NCBI GenBank assembly: GCA_016709845.1
Contig: JADJMA010000024.1
Coordinates: 1-64,000, forward strand
Length of the DNA stretch: 64,000 nt
Direction of reading: 5' to 3'
From: Flammeovirgaceae bacterium
GTDB lineage: Bacteria; Bacteroidota; Bacteroidia; Cytophagales; Cyclobacteriaceae
Within the stretch, counting starts at the first letter, position 1. The number at the start of each line of letters is the position of its first letter. A model generated the notes under the pieces. It searched no databases and was not told the DNA's origin. It saw nothing but the letters and a program-made list of their open reading frames with translations. The position numbers and the translations under genes were made by a program. Shown in pieces: positions 49,580 through 59,526 of this stretch.

Positions 49580-50822
49580 ATGGAAGCAACAATTTCATCC
49601 AGCCAGGAGGCGATAGAACTAGAGGAAAAGTATGGAGCGCACAATTATCACCCGTTGCCCGTTGTTTTAAACAAAGGCGAAGGTGTTTTTTTGTGGGATG
49701 TAGAAGGCAAACGCTATTATGATTTTCTGTCAGCCTACAGTGCCGTTAATCAAGGGCACGGACATCCGCGCATTATTAATGCGTTGATTGATCAGGCAAA
49801 AGAATTAACGCTAACCTCGCGAGCCTTTTATAACGATAAGCTTGGCGTTGCTGAAAAATATGTTTGCGAAACCTTTGGTTACGATAAGGCGCTGTTTATG
49901 AATAGTGGAGCCGAGGCTAATGAAAGCGCCATTAAACTTGCACGAAAATGGGGTTATCTAAAAAAGGAATCCCAGATAATGAGGCAATCATTGTTGCGGT
50001 TAAAAGAATTTTCACGGCCGTACCACAACTATTATTTCGGCCTCAACGGATCAGCTTGCCCGGAAAAATTTTGGTCCTTTTATGCCGGGTTTTGAAATTG
50101 TTGCTTATGACGATGTATCGGCATTACAGCAAGTGTTAAGTAATCCCAAGGTTTGTGGCTTGTGGATTGAGCCTATTCAGGGCGAAGCCGGTGTTTATGT
50201 TCCACAAGAGGGATATTTAAAATCAGCAGCCGACTTATGTAAAAAACATAACGTGCTGTTGATGATGGACGAAATTCAAACAGGCAGTGCACGTACGGGT
50301 AAAAGGTTAGCCTCCGATCACGAAGGAGTTCGCCCCGATTTATTGATTTTGGGGAAAGCACTTTCAGGGGGTGTGTTGCCAATATCCCTCGTGCTTGCCG
50401 ATGATAAAATCATGTTATTGTTAAAGCCAGGCGAGCATGGCTCTACCTTTGGGGGCAACCCTTTGGCCGCTGCTGTGGTTGTAGCCGCACTAGAGGTTGT
50501 TAAGGATGAAAAGTTGGCAGCCAACGCAGAACGGTTGGGTGTGATTTTCCGCGAAAGAATGAATGCGATCAAAAGGAAATCCGACATCATTACTTTGGTG
50601 CGAGGAAAAGGTTTACTCAACGCCATTCTAATTAATGATTCACCGGAAAGTGAAACGGCCTGGAATCTTTGTTTAAAATTTGCAGAGAAGGGGTTGCTCG
50701 CTAAACCCACACACGGAAATATTATTCGACTGGCACCACCTTTGGTGATTACAGAAGAGCAGATCCATGAATGTTGTGATATTATAGAGTCGTGTTTGCT
50801 CGCTTTAAAAAGTAGCAACTGA
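49580..50822 (+). CDS. rocD: Ornithine--oxo-acid aminotransferase, frameshifted
   Basis: Class III PLP aminotransferase converting ornithine to glutamate semialdehyde. Visible are YGAHNYHPLPVVL, SAYSAVNQGHGHPRI, MNSGAEANESAIK and LGKALSGGVLPIS (PLP lysine), with DEIQTGSARTGK before it. One-base changes fall near 49960, 50015 and 50090; between them the expected NFHGRTTTIISASTDQ is readable in the correct frame. The start is MEATISSSQE at 49580. About 414 residues. Confidence 0.9.
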
Positions 50823-50853
50823 TCGCTACGGCAAAATGTTAAGCTTTCTTAAA

Positions 50854-51435
50854 TCACTTTTTTAATTGTTCAGGCGATTTAAAATGAATGCCGGGCAGTC
50901 CAACTGCCTGCGCACCCTCGATATTTCTTAGACTATCGTCAATGAACAAGGCATTCTTTGGATTTATCTTGTAGCGATCAAAAAGTATTTGATAGAACTC
51001 TGGAAAAGGCTTCCGGGTTTTTTCGTGACCGGAAACAACAATGCCCTCAAACCAATGCAGAAATTCAAAGTTATCTAACGCCCACGGAAATGTTTGAGCC
51101 GACCAATTGGTGAGCGCATATAAACGATGCTGATCCTGTTCTTTAATTTGTTTTAAAATAGCTACGGTGTCATGAATAGGGCCGCTGATGGTTTCCTGCC
51201 AGCGATCGTACCACGCGCGGATTGCGGCTTCATGCTCTGGAAATTTTCCAAGCAGTTCATCGGTTGCTTCCTCAAAGGGACGTCCGGCATCCTGCTTTTC
51301 ATTCCACTCATGCGTGCAGATGTTTTCAAGAAACCAGGTTATTTCTTCTTCTGTATTAAAAATTTTTCGATACAGGTGACGTGGGTTCCAGTCTATGAGT
51401 ACGGCACCTAAGTCGAAAATGATTGTATCAGTCAT
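50854..51435 (-). CDS. HAD-superfamily phosphatase
   Basis: The ~193-residue protein has HAD motif I FDLGAVLIDWN (the second Asp replaced by Gly-Ala, as in the epoxide-hydrolase-N/YihX group). It also has LTNWSAQTF (motif II), EKTRKPFPEFY (motif III Lys) and FIDDSLRNIEGA (motif IV). It fits YihX-like sugar-phosphate phosphatases. The start is TDTIIFDLG at 51435. Confidence 0.82.
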   Translation of the reverse strand: MTDTIIFDLGAVLIDWNPRHLYRKIFNTEEEITWFLENICTHEWNEKQDAGRPFEEATDELLGKFPEHEAAIRAWYDRWQETISGPIHDTVAILKQIKEQDQHRLYALTNWSAQTFPWALDNFEFLHWFEGIVVSGHEKTRKPFPEFYQILFDRYKINPKNALFIDDSLRNIEGAQAVGLPGIHFKSPEQLKK

Positions 51436-51546
51436 AATTTTAGCCACAGATTCTTTACTAATAATTGTGATTACTTAATTTAAGAATTGATAAAACTTTA
51501 TACAAGCATCAATATCCATATGGTTATATAAGCTGGGATCAGTGGC

Positions 51547-52359
51547 TTAATTTTTCCCAAAAGCCCATTTCAAAAAAGTGGGCATAGCCTCTCCCCAGGT
51601 CTTTAAATTATGTTCTCCATCTTTTAATTCGAGGTACTGTATATCCTGAAAAGGACGGTAGCCTTTTTTAGTAAGCTCTACAATTAAATCCAGAATGTCA
51701 TCAATCGAATCGATAACCCCATTCTTGTTGCGGTCGCAGTGCTCGTCTTTCAGGCCAGCCTGAAACCAGAATTTAAGCCCCGGTTTAAATCTTCCTCTCG
51801 AACTTGTTGATGCATGATCCGATCATAATTTTCTGAGTAGAATCTACTTTTCGCGTCACGTTTGCGCCACCAAAATGATCCACTAAAAGCGCCTACCTTC
51901 CCAAAATAATCGGCATGATGCCAGGCGATATCAAAAGCCGAAAGTCCGCCCAGCGAGAAGCCCGCAATGGCTCTTTGATTGGGGTCTTTAGTTATAGAGT
52001 ATCGATATTCGAGGTACGGAACCAATTCGGTCATGATAAACCGACTGTAGTTTTTTGCGCGCGCCCCCGCTTCTTAAAGTCAGGCTTTTAGCCACACCAT
52101 ATTCCTGCATACGATCTCCTGCATGTATTGCTACTACAATTACATCTTCAATTTCCTTACTATGGGTTAGTTTTTCCAGCGTGGCCTGCAAACCGATGGC
52201 CGTGCCGTCCTGCCCATCGTTGAGCAATAGCAACGGGTAGGTCTTTTCTGATTTTTTATACTGAAAGGGCAAAAAAATGTCAACAATCGTATCCCGTTCA
52301 AGTAATTTGGAATGTATATCAGTAAGTTTTTCGAGGTGATAATGATGTGTGGGGGACAA
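51547..52359 (-). CDS. Alpha/beta-hydrolase esterase (esterase D/Fes type), frameshifted
   Basis: The core contains LLLNDGQDG, VIVVAIHAGDRMQEYG and the nucleophile elbow AGFSLGGLSAFDIAW. Past a break near 51770 the frame continues as FWFQAGLKDEHCDRNKNGVI, then DGEHNLKTWGEAMPTFLKWA with the likely catalytic His. Another break lies near 52050. The start is uncertain (TTG at 52359). An Asp-rich loop DRNKNGVIDSIDD resembles a calcium-binding loop. It is divergent from the amidoligase operon. Confidence 0.72.
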
Positions 52360-52400
52360 GGGTCGACAAATAGTTAATTTAGATAGTTATTTTAAAAGGC

Positions 52401-52422
52401 ATTTGCGACTTTGATAGCAAAT
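52401..52422. promoter_or_regulatory. Inverted repeat upstream of the amidoligase operon
   Basis: ATTTGC (52401-52406) and GCAAAT (52417-52422) face each other in the 98-base gap between the divergent esterase genes, about 36 bases before the 52458 start. It could be an operator; the arms are short. Confidence 0.3.
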
Positions 52423-52457
52423 TCAAATGTAAAAATAGAAGTTTAATTAGAAACTGT

Positions 52458-53168
52458 ATGCCTTACGAACATTATCACAAGTGGTATTCCCCACGGTTAA
52501 GTCGGGATATTGAAGTATTATCTTTTGGCACCCGCGGCTATCCGGTAATTCTTTTCCCAACTTCGATGGGTCATTTTAATGAGAACAAAGATTTCAAATT
52601 AATTGATAGCGTATCGTGGTTTCTGGATGAGGGGCTTATAAAAATTTATTGCCCCGATGGAATTGATGAAGCCAGTTGGTATAATAAAAGTATTCATCCG
52701 GTCGATCGGGTTCGTAATCACATGTGGTACGATGCCATGATTCTGGAGGAGTTGGTGCCGCTGGCTCAACGCGAAACTGGTGTGGGTCGGGTGGCAACAG
52801 CCGGCTGCAGCTTTGGCGGCTATCATGCCACTAACTTTGGCTTTAAACATCCCGAGGTGGTTAAATATATTTTTAACATGGGTGCAGCCTTCGACATCAA
52901 AGATCAGATGGATGGGTACTATGATGACAATGTTTATTTTAATAATCCGCCTGATTTTATGCCCAGTGCAAATAACCCCTACTATGCCGACATGTATGTG
53001 GTGCTGGGTACCGGAACCAACGATATGTGTTGGGATGCCAACGTAAAAATGGCGAACATATTACAAAACAAAGGAATGAACTACTGGCTGGATGTACGGC
53101 ACAATGCTGATCATGATTGGCCTGCCTGGCGCGAAATGTTTCCTCACTATTTATCGTTGATTAAATGA
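52458..53168 (+). CDS. Cytosolic alpha/beta-hydrolase (esterase family)
   Basis: The intact 236-residue protein has PVILFPTSMGHFNE (oxyanion region), TAGCSFGGYHATNFGFKHP (nucleophile serine elbow) and HNADHDWPAWREMFP (catalytic His). No signal peptide is present. It matches bacterial putative esterases (COG4947 type) that recur beside ATP-grasp and GCS2 ligase genes. It is first in a plus-strand operon; the next gene's ATG overlaps its TGA stop. Confidence 0.82.
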   Translation: MPYEHYHKWYSPRLSRDIEVLSFGTRGYPVILFPTSMGHFNENKDFKLIDSVSWFLDEGLIKIYCPDGIDEASWYNKSIHPVDRVRNHMWYDAMILEELVPLAQRETGVGRVATAGCSFGGYHATNFGFKHPEVVKYIFNMGAAFDIKDQMDGYYDDNVYFNNPPDFMPSANNPYYADMYVVLGTGTNDMCWDANVKMANILQNKGMNYWLDVRHNADHDWPAWREMFPHYLSLIK

Positions 53169-54087
53169 GGCTTGTTCCTTCTTTGCTATTACTCCTAATT
53201 TTTCCTTTACAAGATCTCTCCGCAGAGAGATTCAGGGGAGTGAGGCAATTGAAATTGGGGGAATCAAACAATGGATAACATATCAGGGAGCCGATGATCA
53301 GGCACCGGTATTACTTTTTTTACATGGTGGCCCGGGCAACTCTATGATGAGCTATGCGGATCGGTTTACAAAAGACTTACAAAAAAACTTTATTGTAGTA
53401 CTCTGGGATCAACGCGATAGCGGTAAAACAAAGGAGCTTAACAAGTCGCCTCAGGCACTTACCGTTTCTCTTTTTATTAGTGATGCTATCGAAGTAATTC
53501 AATTTCTGACCAATCGGTTTTCGCAAGAAAAAATTTTTGTTGCCGGCCATTCGTGGGGCGGGTATCTTGGCTTGCGTGTGGCTGTTGCAAGACCCGAATT
53601 ATTGAAGGGATATTTTGCCATTAGCCCAATGATAAATCAGTTAGAAAGTGAACGACTTTCATTAAAAGTTATGTTGGATAAAGCAACGAATGAAAATAAC
53701 AGTAATGCCTTGGCAGAATTAAGCCAGGTGGAAATACCTTTTAAAAATGCCAGACAATTGTATTATCACAGAAAATGGTTAAGTAAATTGATGAATTCCA
53801 CAACCCCTGCCCGGGAGTACGTAGAGCAATGGTCGGCTACCTGGTTATCGCTTTTCAACGAGGCCTCTCAAACTAATTTCTTTGAATTTGCTCCTGAACT
53901 TAATTGCCCTGTTTATTTCCTCATTGGCAGCAACGATTACCAAACCTATTTTAAATTGGCAGATTCTTATTATCAGCAGGTTGTTTGCAAGGAAAAAAAA
54001 CTATATTGGTTTACTCAATCAGCACATAGTCCCAACCTAACGGAGTCTATCCGATTTCAAGAGGTTATTATAAGTATTAAAGAATAA
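53165..54087 (+). CDS. Exported proline-iminopeptidase-like hydrolase (S33-like), one frameshift
   Basis: It starts ATG 53165, overlapping the previous stop (ATGA), with a signal peptide MRLVPSLLLLLIFPLQ. The frame shifts near 53245, after which IGGIKQWITYQGADDQAPVL leads into the S33 motifs HGGPGNS, LWDQRDSGKT and GHSWGGYLG (nucleophile Ser). Asp in IGSNDYQTY and His in TQSAHSPNLTE complete a triad. This group removes N-terminal proline or related residues. Being exported and in a ligase operon, it may process the operon's product outside the cytoplasm. Confidence 0.75.
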
Positions 54088-54105
54088 AAACTAAACTAAC
54101 GAGAT

Positions 54106-55119
54106 ATGAAAAAGATAGGAGTACTGCACGGCATGGAACGTTCTTTCCCTGATGCCTTTGTTGAAAGAATTAACAAGATGGGATTAAAAGATATTAAAGC
54201 AGAACATGTGCTTGTAGATATGGTATCGCAAGCAGAACCTACCGATTATGCTGTTATTGTCGACCGCATTTCACAGGATGTTCCGTTTTATAGAGCTTAT
54301 TTAAAAAATGCTGCGATCTCGGGTACGGCTGTTATTAACAATCCCTTCTGGTGGAGTGCCGATGAAAAATTCTTCAATAATGCACTGGCTGTAAAGTTAG
54401 GGGTACCTGTTCCTAAAACGGTACTTCTTCCCTCGCACGAACGCCCCACAGATACCGGAGAGAGTTCTTTTAGTAATTTGAAATTTCCATTAAGCTGGGA
54501 AAAGATTTTCAGTCACATTGGATGGCCAGCCTATATGAAACCACATGCCGGGGGTGGCTGGAAGAGTGTCTACAAACTCAATGATCAAGATGATTTTTTT
54601 AAAGCCTATAGCGAAACCAACCAATTGGTTATGATGCTTCAGGAGGAAATTATTTTTGAAGATTATTTCCGTTGCTATTGCTTAGGAAGAAAGTACGTTC
54701 GCATCATGCAATACGAGCCCCGCAACCCACACCATCTACGCTATCAAAGCAACAATGGCCCGGCTTCTGAAAAACTATTAAAGAAAGTTCACGATTATGT
54801 CTTAGATCTTTGTAATGCCTTGGGCTATGATTTCAATACTGTGGAGATGGCCGTGCGGGATGGGGTGCCGTATGCGATTGATTTTTGTAATCCTGCCCCC
54901 GATGCAGAAGTGACTTCCGTGGGTCAGGAGAATTTTGATTGGGTTGTTGAACATGCTTCTAAGATGGCCGTAGAACGAGCACAATCTCAAAAACCCGGTG
55001 TGGATAATCTTACCTGGGGAACGTATGTTACTAAATCGGTGATGGCTTTTGAAAAACCTGAAGGAAAAGCTAAAGTAGAGAAGGCAGCACCAAAAAGGAA
55101 ATCAAACAAAATCAGCTAA
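54106..55119 (+). CDS. ATP-grasp ligase
   Basis: The intact 337-residue protein has the ATP-grasp phosphate-binding lysine and glycine loop YMKPHAGGGWKSVYK (143-157), then LQEEIIFEDYFRCYCLG. The metal-binding segment is VEMAVRDGVPYAIDFCNPAP (E247, D259, N262). ATP-grasp enzymes form an acyl-phosphate and join it to an amine, making peptide-like bonds. A basic tail (KAKVEKAAPKRKSNK) is unusual. It is placed between a hydrolase and the GCS2 ligase. Confidence 0.88.
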   Translation: MKKIGVLHGMERSFPDAFVERINKMGLKDIKAEHVLVDMVSQAEPTDYAVIVDRISQDVPFYRAYLKNAAISGTAVINNPFWWSADEKFFNNALAVKLGVPVPKTVLLPSHERPTDTGESSFSNLKFPLSWEKIFSHIGWPAYMKPHAGGGWKSVYKLNDQDDFFKAYSETNQLVMMLQEEIIFEDYFRCYCLGRKYVRIMQYEPRNPHHLRYQSNNGPASEKLLKKVHDYVLDLCNALGYDFNTVEMAVRDGVPYAIDFCNPAPDAEVTSVGQENFDWVVEHASKMAVERAQSQKPGVDNLTWGTYVTKSVMAFEKPEGKAKVEKAAPKRKSNKIS

Positions 55120-55149
55120 GAAGTAATATCTCTAACCGGAGCCGTGCTT

Positions 55150-56244
55150 ATGGAAAAATTTACACTGGGAGTTGAAGAAGAGTACATGGTGATTGATCCG
55201 CATACGCGCGAATTGGCTTCCCATGATCAGAAGATTGTGGAGCTGGCATCACATGTAATTAATGACAGCGTAAAAGCGGAAATGCACCAGGCTGTAGTGG
55301 AGGTGGGCACAGGCATTTGTAAAGACGTGACGCAAGCCTATCAGGAGATTAGAGACCTGCGCAAAGTTGTGTCTGAGGTAGCCGGAACCTTGGGACTTAA
55401 AATTGGTGCAGCGGGTACGCATCCCTTTTCGCATTGGAGTAAACAATTAATAACACCCAATCCGCGTTATGATGAAATTGTTCAGGAGATGCAGGAAGCC
55501 GCCGATCTAATTTGATTTTTGGGCTTCACGTGCATGTAGGTATTAAGGATAAGAATATGGCTATCCATATTCACAATACGGTTCGGTATTTCCTGCCGCA
55601 CATCTATGCGCTTTCATGTAACTCCCCTTTTTGGGAAGGTCGTAATACGGGCTTCAAATCGTTTCGAACCAAAGTGTTTGATAAATTTCCGCGCACGGGC
55701 ATTCCCGATCGATTTGAAAACTGGGATGACTTTAAGAACTATGTCAACCTGCTGATCAAAACGAATTGTATTGATAATGCAAAAAATTTGGTGGGATGTT
55801 CGCGTGCATCCATTCTTTGATACGATTGAATTTAGAATTTGCGATGTGCCCATGCGGGTGGAGGAAACTATTGCTATTACGGCTGTGTTTCAGGCATTGG
55901 TAGTTAAACTCTATAAACTGCGTTTGCAAAACATGAGTTTTATTTTATACACGCGGGCATTAATTAATGAAAATAAGTGGCGTGCATCGCGTTACGGCCT
56001 AGATGGCAGAATGATTGATTTTGGGAAACAAATAGAAGTAGATACCCGCGTATTAATCCTTGAATTACTTGACTTTGTGGATGATGTGGTGGATGATCTT
56101 GGCAGCCGGGATGCGATCAATTATATTCGCATCATCTTAGAGAAAGGTACAGGAGCCGATCGCCAACTGGCGGTATTCAATGAAACCGGGAGCCTTGAAA
56201 AGGTGGTGGATTACATTACTGATGAAACTATTTTTGGATTATAG
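55150..56244 (+). CDS. GCS2-family carboxylate-amine ligase (YbdK/COG2170), frameshifted
   Basis: The start ATG is at 55150 (MEKFTLGVEEEYMVIDP, the GVEEE motif of the family). The core contains AAGTHPFSHWSKQ, FGLHVHVGI, SPFWEGRNTGFKSFR and FEFRICD-like FDTIEFRICDVP. These proteins are relatives of gamma-glutamylcysteine synthetase and form amide bonds. Breaks lie near 55514 and 55780 (an A run one too long). The restored length is ~364 residues, as in the family. Confidence 0.87.
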
Positions 56245-56253
56245 CATTACAAC

Positions 56254-58029
56254 GTGTCGGAAGAAAATCAAATAAACATTGCTGTCCTTGATTTATACGA
56301 GGGTGCTGCCAACGAGGGCATGCGTTGTATTCGCCAATTGATTGAAGAGTTTGAGGCCGATTGCCATTTAATGGTAAACTACAAAGTCTTCGATGTTCGA
56401 TTGAAGAACGAGATCCCTGATCTAACCTATGATATTTTTATTTCCACGGGTGGTCCGGGTAATCCGGTCGAAAGTGTTGGAACGGAATGGGAGAAAAACT
56501 TCTTCAACTTGATGGAAGCAATTCGTTCGCATAACAAAAGTAATCCTGAAAATAAAAAGCATGCCCTATTGATCTGTCATAGTTTTCAACTTTACTGCAG
56601 GCAATATGGCTATGGGGAAGTATCAAAACGAAAATCAACTTCCTTTGGTGTAATGTCGGTTCATAAAACTTTTGAAGGACATCACGATCCACTTTTCCGT
56701 TCATTAGATGATCCTATGTGGGCTGTTGATTCAAGAGACTTCCAGATCATTCAGCCAAACGAGAAAAAATTGAGTGATGATGGGGCGGCCATTCTTTGTA
56801 TAGAGAAGTATCGACCCCATGTTGATTTAGAGCGCGCAGTAATGGCCATCCGGTTTGATGAAGCCATTGTGGGAACTCAGTTTCATCCAGAAGCCGATGC
56901 CGTAGGCATGCGCATGTATCTGTTGCGTGAGGACAAAAAGAATTTTGTAATTGAGCGATACGGTGAGATAGGAAAGGAATTTAAATCAAAACTTTTTAAG
57001 GCTGCTGATGAGATTATAGATTCTCTTGTTCAGCCCGGATTTAAAAAAGCAATGCAACCTGCTTTGCCTGATTCCTTACACGTACCTAATGAAGACGCGC
57101 ATACCCTGTTTCTGGCGCTTGATTTTGCAGTGTGTAGCGAGCAGGGAGAAATAGTACCCCGCTTAATTGAGATGCAAGGCTTCCCTTCCCTGTTTGGGTA
57201 TCAGGATTTATTGGGTAACAAATTCAGACAACATTATCAGATCCCTGAAAATCTTGAATTCCATTTTGGTTTATCCTCTCAGGATTATTGGGCAAAGTTG
57301 CGAAAAGCGATTGTAAAAGATTATGATCCAGCAAACGTCATTCTGCTGGAGATTGATCCGATGAAGCAAAACACGACTATTGATTTTTTGGTTACGAAGC
57401 AGCATTTAGGTATTGAGCCTGTTCATATTGGTGATGTTACAGTCCGAAATAAAAAGTTGTATTATAATCTTAAAGGAGTAGAGACCCCCATTCACCGAAT
57501 TTACAATCGGGTAATTTTTGATGAGTTACTCAGTAAGAAAGATTTGAAAACAAATTTTCATCTGACGGAAGATGTTGATGTAGAATGGGCCGGCCATCCG
57601 AATTGGTTCTTTTACATCAGTAAGTACACCATGCCATTTTTAACTAGTAGCTCGGTGCCCGAGTGTAAATTTCTGAATGAATATTCTTCTTTACCTAAGG
57701 ATTTAGATCACTATGTACTTAAACCACTTTTTTCCTTTTCGGGAAGTGGGGTTATTTTTAATGTAACCGAGAAAGACATCTTGGAAATTCCTGTGGGTGA
57801 GCGTAAAAACTTTTTACTTCAACGCAAAGTTCATTACCAACCCATCGTCCAAGCTCCCGATGGTCTCGTTAAAACGGAAATCCGGCTATTATTTTTGTGG
57901 GATGATGATGCAGCCCGACCACAACTGATCACGAATTTAGCGCGGTTAAGCCGAGGTGAGATGATTGGGGTCAAATTCAATAAAGATAAAACCTGGGTGG
58001 GCGGTTCCGTTTGTTTCTTTGAATCGTAG
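56254..58029 (+). CDS. Class I glutamine amidotransferase fused to an ATP-grasp-like domain
   Basis: The intact 591-residue protein starts at GTG 56254. The N-terminal part (1-215) is a class I amidotransferase with nucleophile C108 in LLICHSFQLY and His-Glu in TQFHPEAD (H211, E213), so it can release ammonia from glutamine. The remaining ~370 residues include KPLFSFSGSGVIFNVT and EIRLLFLWDDDAARPQLITN. These resemble ATP-grasp or glutathionylspermidine-synthase-like ligase regions, but the match is inferred. The fusion suggests ammonia-dependent amidation of the operon's product. Confidence 0.78.
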   Translation: MSEENQINIAVLDLYEGAANEGMRCIRQLIEEFEADCHLMVNYKVFDVRLKNEIPDLTYDIFISTGGPGNPVESVGTEWEKNFFNLMEAIRSHNKSNPENKKHALLICHSFQLYCRQYGYGEVSKRKSTSFGVMSVHKTFEGHHDPLFRSLDDPMWAVDSRDFQIIQPNEKKLSDDGAAILCIEKYRPHVDLERAVMAIRFDEAIVGTQFHPEADAVGMRMYLLREDKKNFVIERYGEIGKEFKSKLFKAADEIIDSLVQPGFKKAMQPALPDSLHVPNEDAHTLFLALDFAVCSEQGEIVPRLIEMQGFPSLFGYQDLLGNKFRQHYQIPENLEFHFGLSSQDYWAKLRKAIVKDYDPANVILLEIDPMKQNTTIDFLVTKQHLGIEPVHIGDVTVRNKKLYYNLKGVETPIHRIYNRVIFDELLSKKDLKTNFHLTEDVDVEWAGHPNWFFYISKYTMPFLTSSSVPECKFLNEYSSLPKDLDHYVLKPLFSFSGSGVIFNVTEKDILEIPVGERKNFLLQRKVHYQPIVQAPDGLVKTEIRLLFLWDDDAARPQLITNLARLSRGEMIGVKFNKDKTWVGGSVCFFES

Positions 58030-58613
58030 TGTCTAGTCATCACATCGTTAGAGAAAATCAGGAGCCGGCACTGCTTATTGCACATGCACATGCCATTTCA
58101 TTTGAAAAAGTTCAGGAGTTATTAGAGTGGATGCCTACTATTGTTGTGGTTGAGACTGAGATTGAAACAGTTTTGAGTTGGGGAATAAAGATTGATATCG
58201 CAGTTGTATCAGCTGCTAAATTATCAACATGGAGTAATAGATTAGCGGATCAAACACCCGTCCGAATAATTTCGTATCAACCCACAGAATACCCGCTCAT
58301 TAGTGCTCTAAATTTTTTAGCAACCACGGAAGCAAAGCGGTCAATTGTTTAGTGCAAGCTAAGATGAAATTAAATTGATAGAACGGTTCCATCAGTTTGA
58401 TCTGGAAGTATTTTGTGAAAGGGTTCGTTGGAGTTGGATCAAAAATGGACATGTTGATAAGTGGTATGAAGCCGATACACAACTTTTTCTTTTCCGGATG
58501 ATCGAAAACTAGACCAGCCGGAATTTTCTTCCGGAAAGTATCTTGTTCAAAGTGATGGGATTATTCATATGAAAGCAAGTCAATCATTTTGGATTGGCGA
58601 AAAGTTGAATTGA
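58029..58613 (+). CDS. Protein of unknown function at the end of the amidoligase operon, frameshifted
   Basis: The start overlaps the previous stop (58029). It is readable as an N-terminal half (MSSHHIVRENQEPALLIAHA to ISALNFLATTEAK) and a C-terminal half (LIERFHQFDLEVFCERVRWS, then NGHVDKWYEADTQLFLF, ending SFWIGEKLN), broken near 58337, 58365 and 58485. The overall form is faintly like thiamine pyrophosphokinase, with an IDIAVV segment and a KW..A.T.L C-terminal strand. The family is not recognised with confidence, and any role is inferred from the operon. Confidence 0.55.
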
Positions 58614-58629
58614 AAGACAACAATTAAAT

Positions 58630-59495
58630 CTAATCTAACAAATCTTTAAATCGGTAACCCGAAATCATACGGTCTTTATTATCAAGGTCTTTATGGGTCT
58701 TTATTTTTTGAAAGCCACATTCATTAATGATAGTGAAAATTTCCTTCGAGTAATGCTCATTGATATCGAACCAGAGCGATTCCCCTGGGATTAGTGCTTT
58801 CCTGGCTTTCCTGGCAATAGTTCTGTAGAAAATAAGTGGATCATTACCATCAGCGAATAGCGCAAGATGGGGTTCGTAATCCAATACATTTTTCGCATAC
58901 TACTTTTTTCAGCTTGCGAGATGTAGGGTGGATTGCTTACTATAATGTCAAATGTATTTGCAATGTCTTCCTGTAAAATATCGACATGCTCAAAAGAAAC
59001 TTCGGCTCCCAGCGAATGGGCATTTTGTTTTGCGCAGATAAGTGCTTCTTTGCTTATATCAATGGCTACTATCTCAGCTCGGGCAATTTCAAGTGCTAAT
59101 GATATGGCAATGCATCCACTTCCGGTGCCGATATCCAGAATTCGCAACGAGTCGACTTTTTGTTTTTGCACATGCGAAATTATTTCCCGAACAAACAGTT
59201 CGGTTTCAGGCCTTGGAATCAGTACAACCGGATTTACTTTAAAAGATCTTCCATAAAAAAAAGCTTCACTTAAAATGTATTGAATGGGCTCATGCGCGTT
59301 GATTCGTTTCACATAGGAGTCAAAGAAAGAAGAATTTATATCATCAATATTTTTCTTTGCAAGAATATGTGTACGGGTAAGACCAAGCAGCTTTTCAAGA
59401 AGAAGATAAGCGATACTTTGAATTTCAGCTTTCTCTTCATCCAGCGTTATCCGCCCTACCAGTTCATTAAAAAGTTCTTTGGAATTGGTCATCAT
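58630..59495 (-). CDS. prmC: Release factor glutamine methyltransferase, one frameshift
   Basis: Methylates the GGQ glutamine of translation release factors. It shows RPETELFVREI, the SAM motif LDIGTGSGCIAISLA and the catalytic NPPYI. The frame breaks near 58893, where an A run is one short in coding sense, and continues as NVLDYEPHLALFADGNDPL. The start is MTNSKELFNEL (59495). It is divergent from ribD. Confidence 0.92.
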
Positions 59496-59526
59496 GAAAT
59501 TGATCTTTGCAAGGTAGCGATAACCC

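Noticed and set aside
54106..58613. Glutathione or cyanophycin biosynthesis operon
   Set aside because: GCS2 resembles glutamate-cysteine ligase, but there is no glutathione synthetase or cyanophycin synthetase, and the host appears to use bacillithiol.
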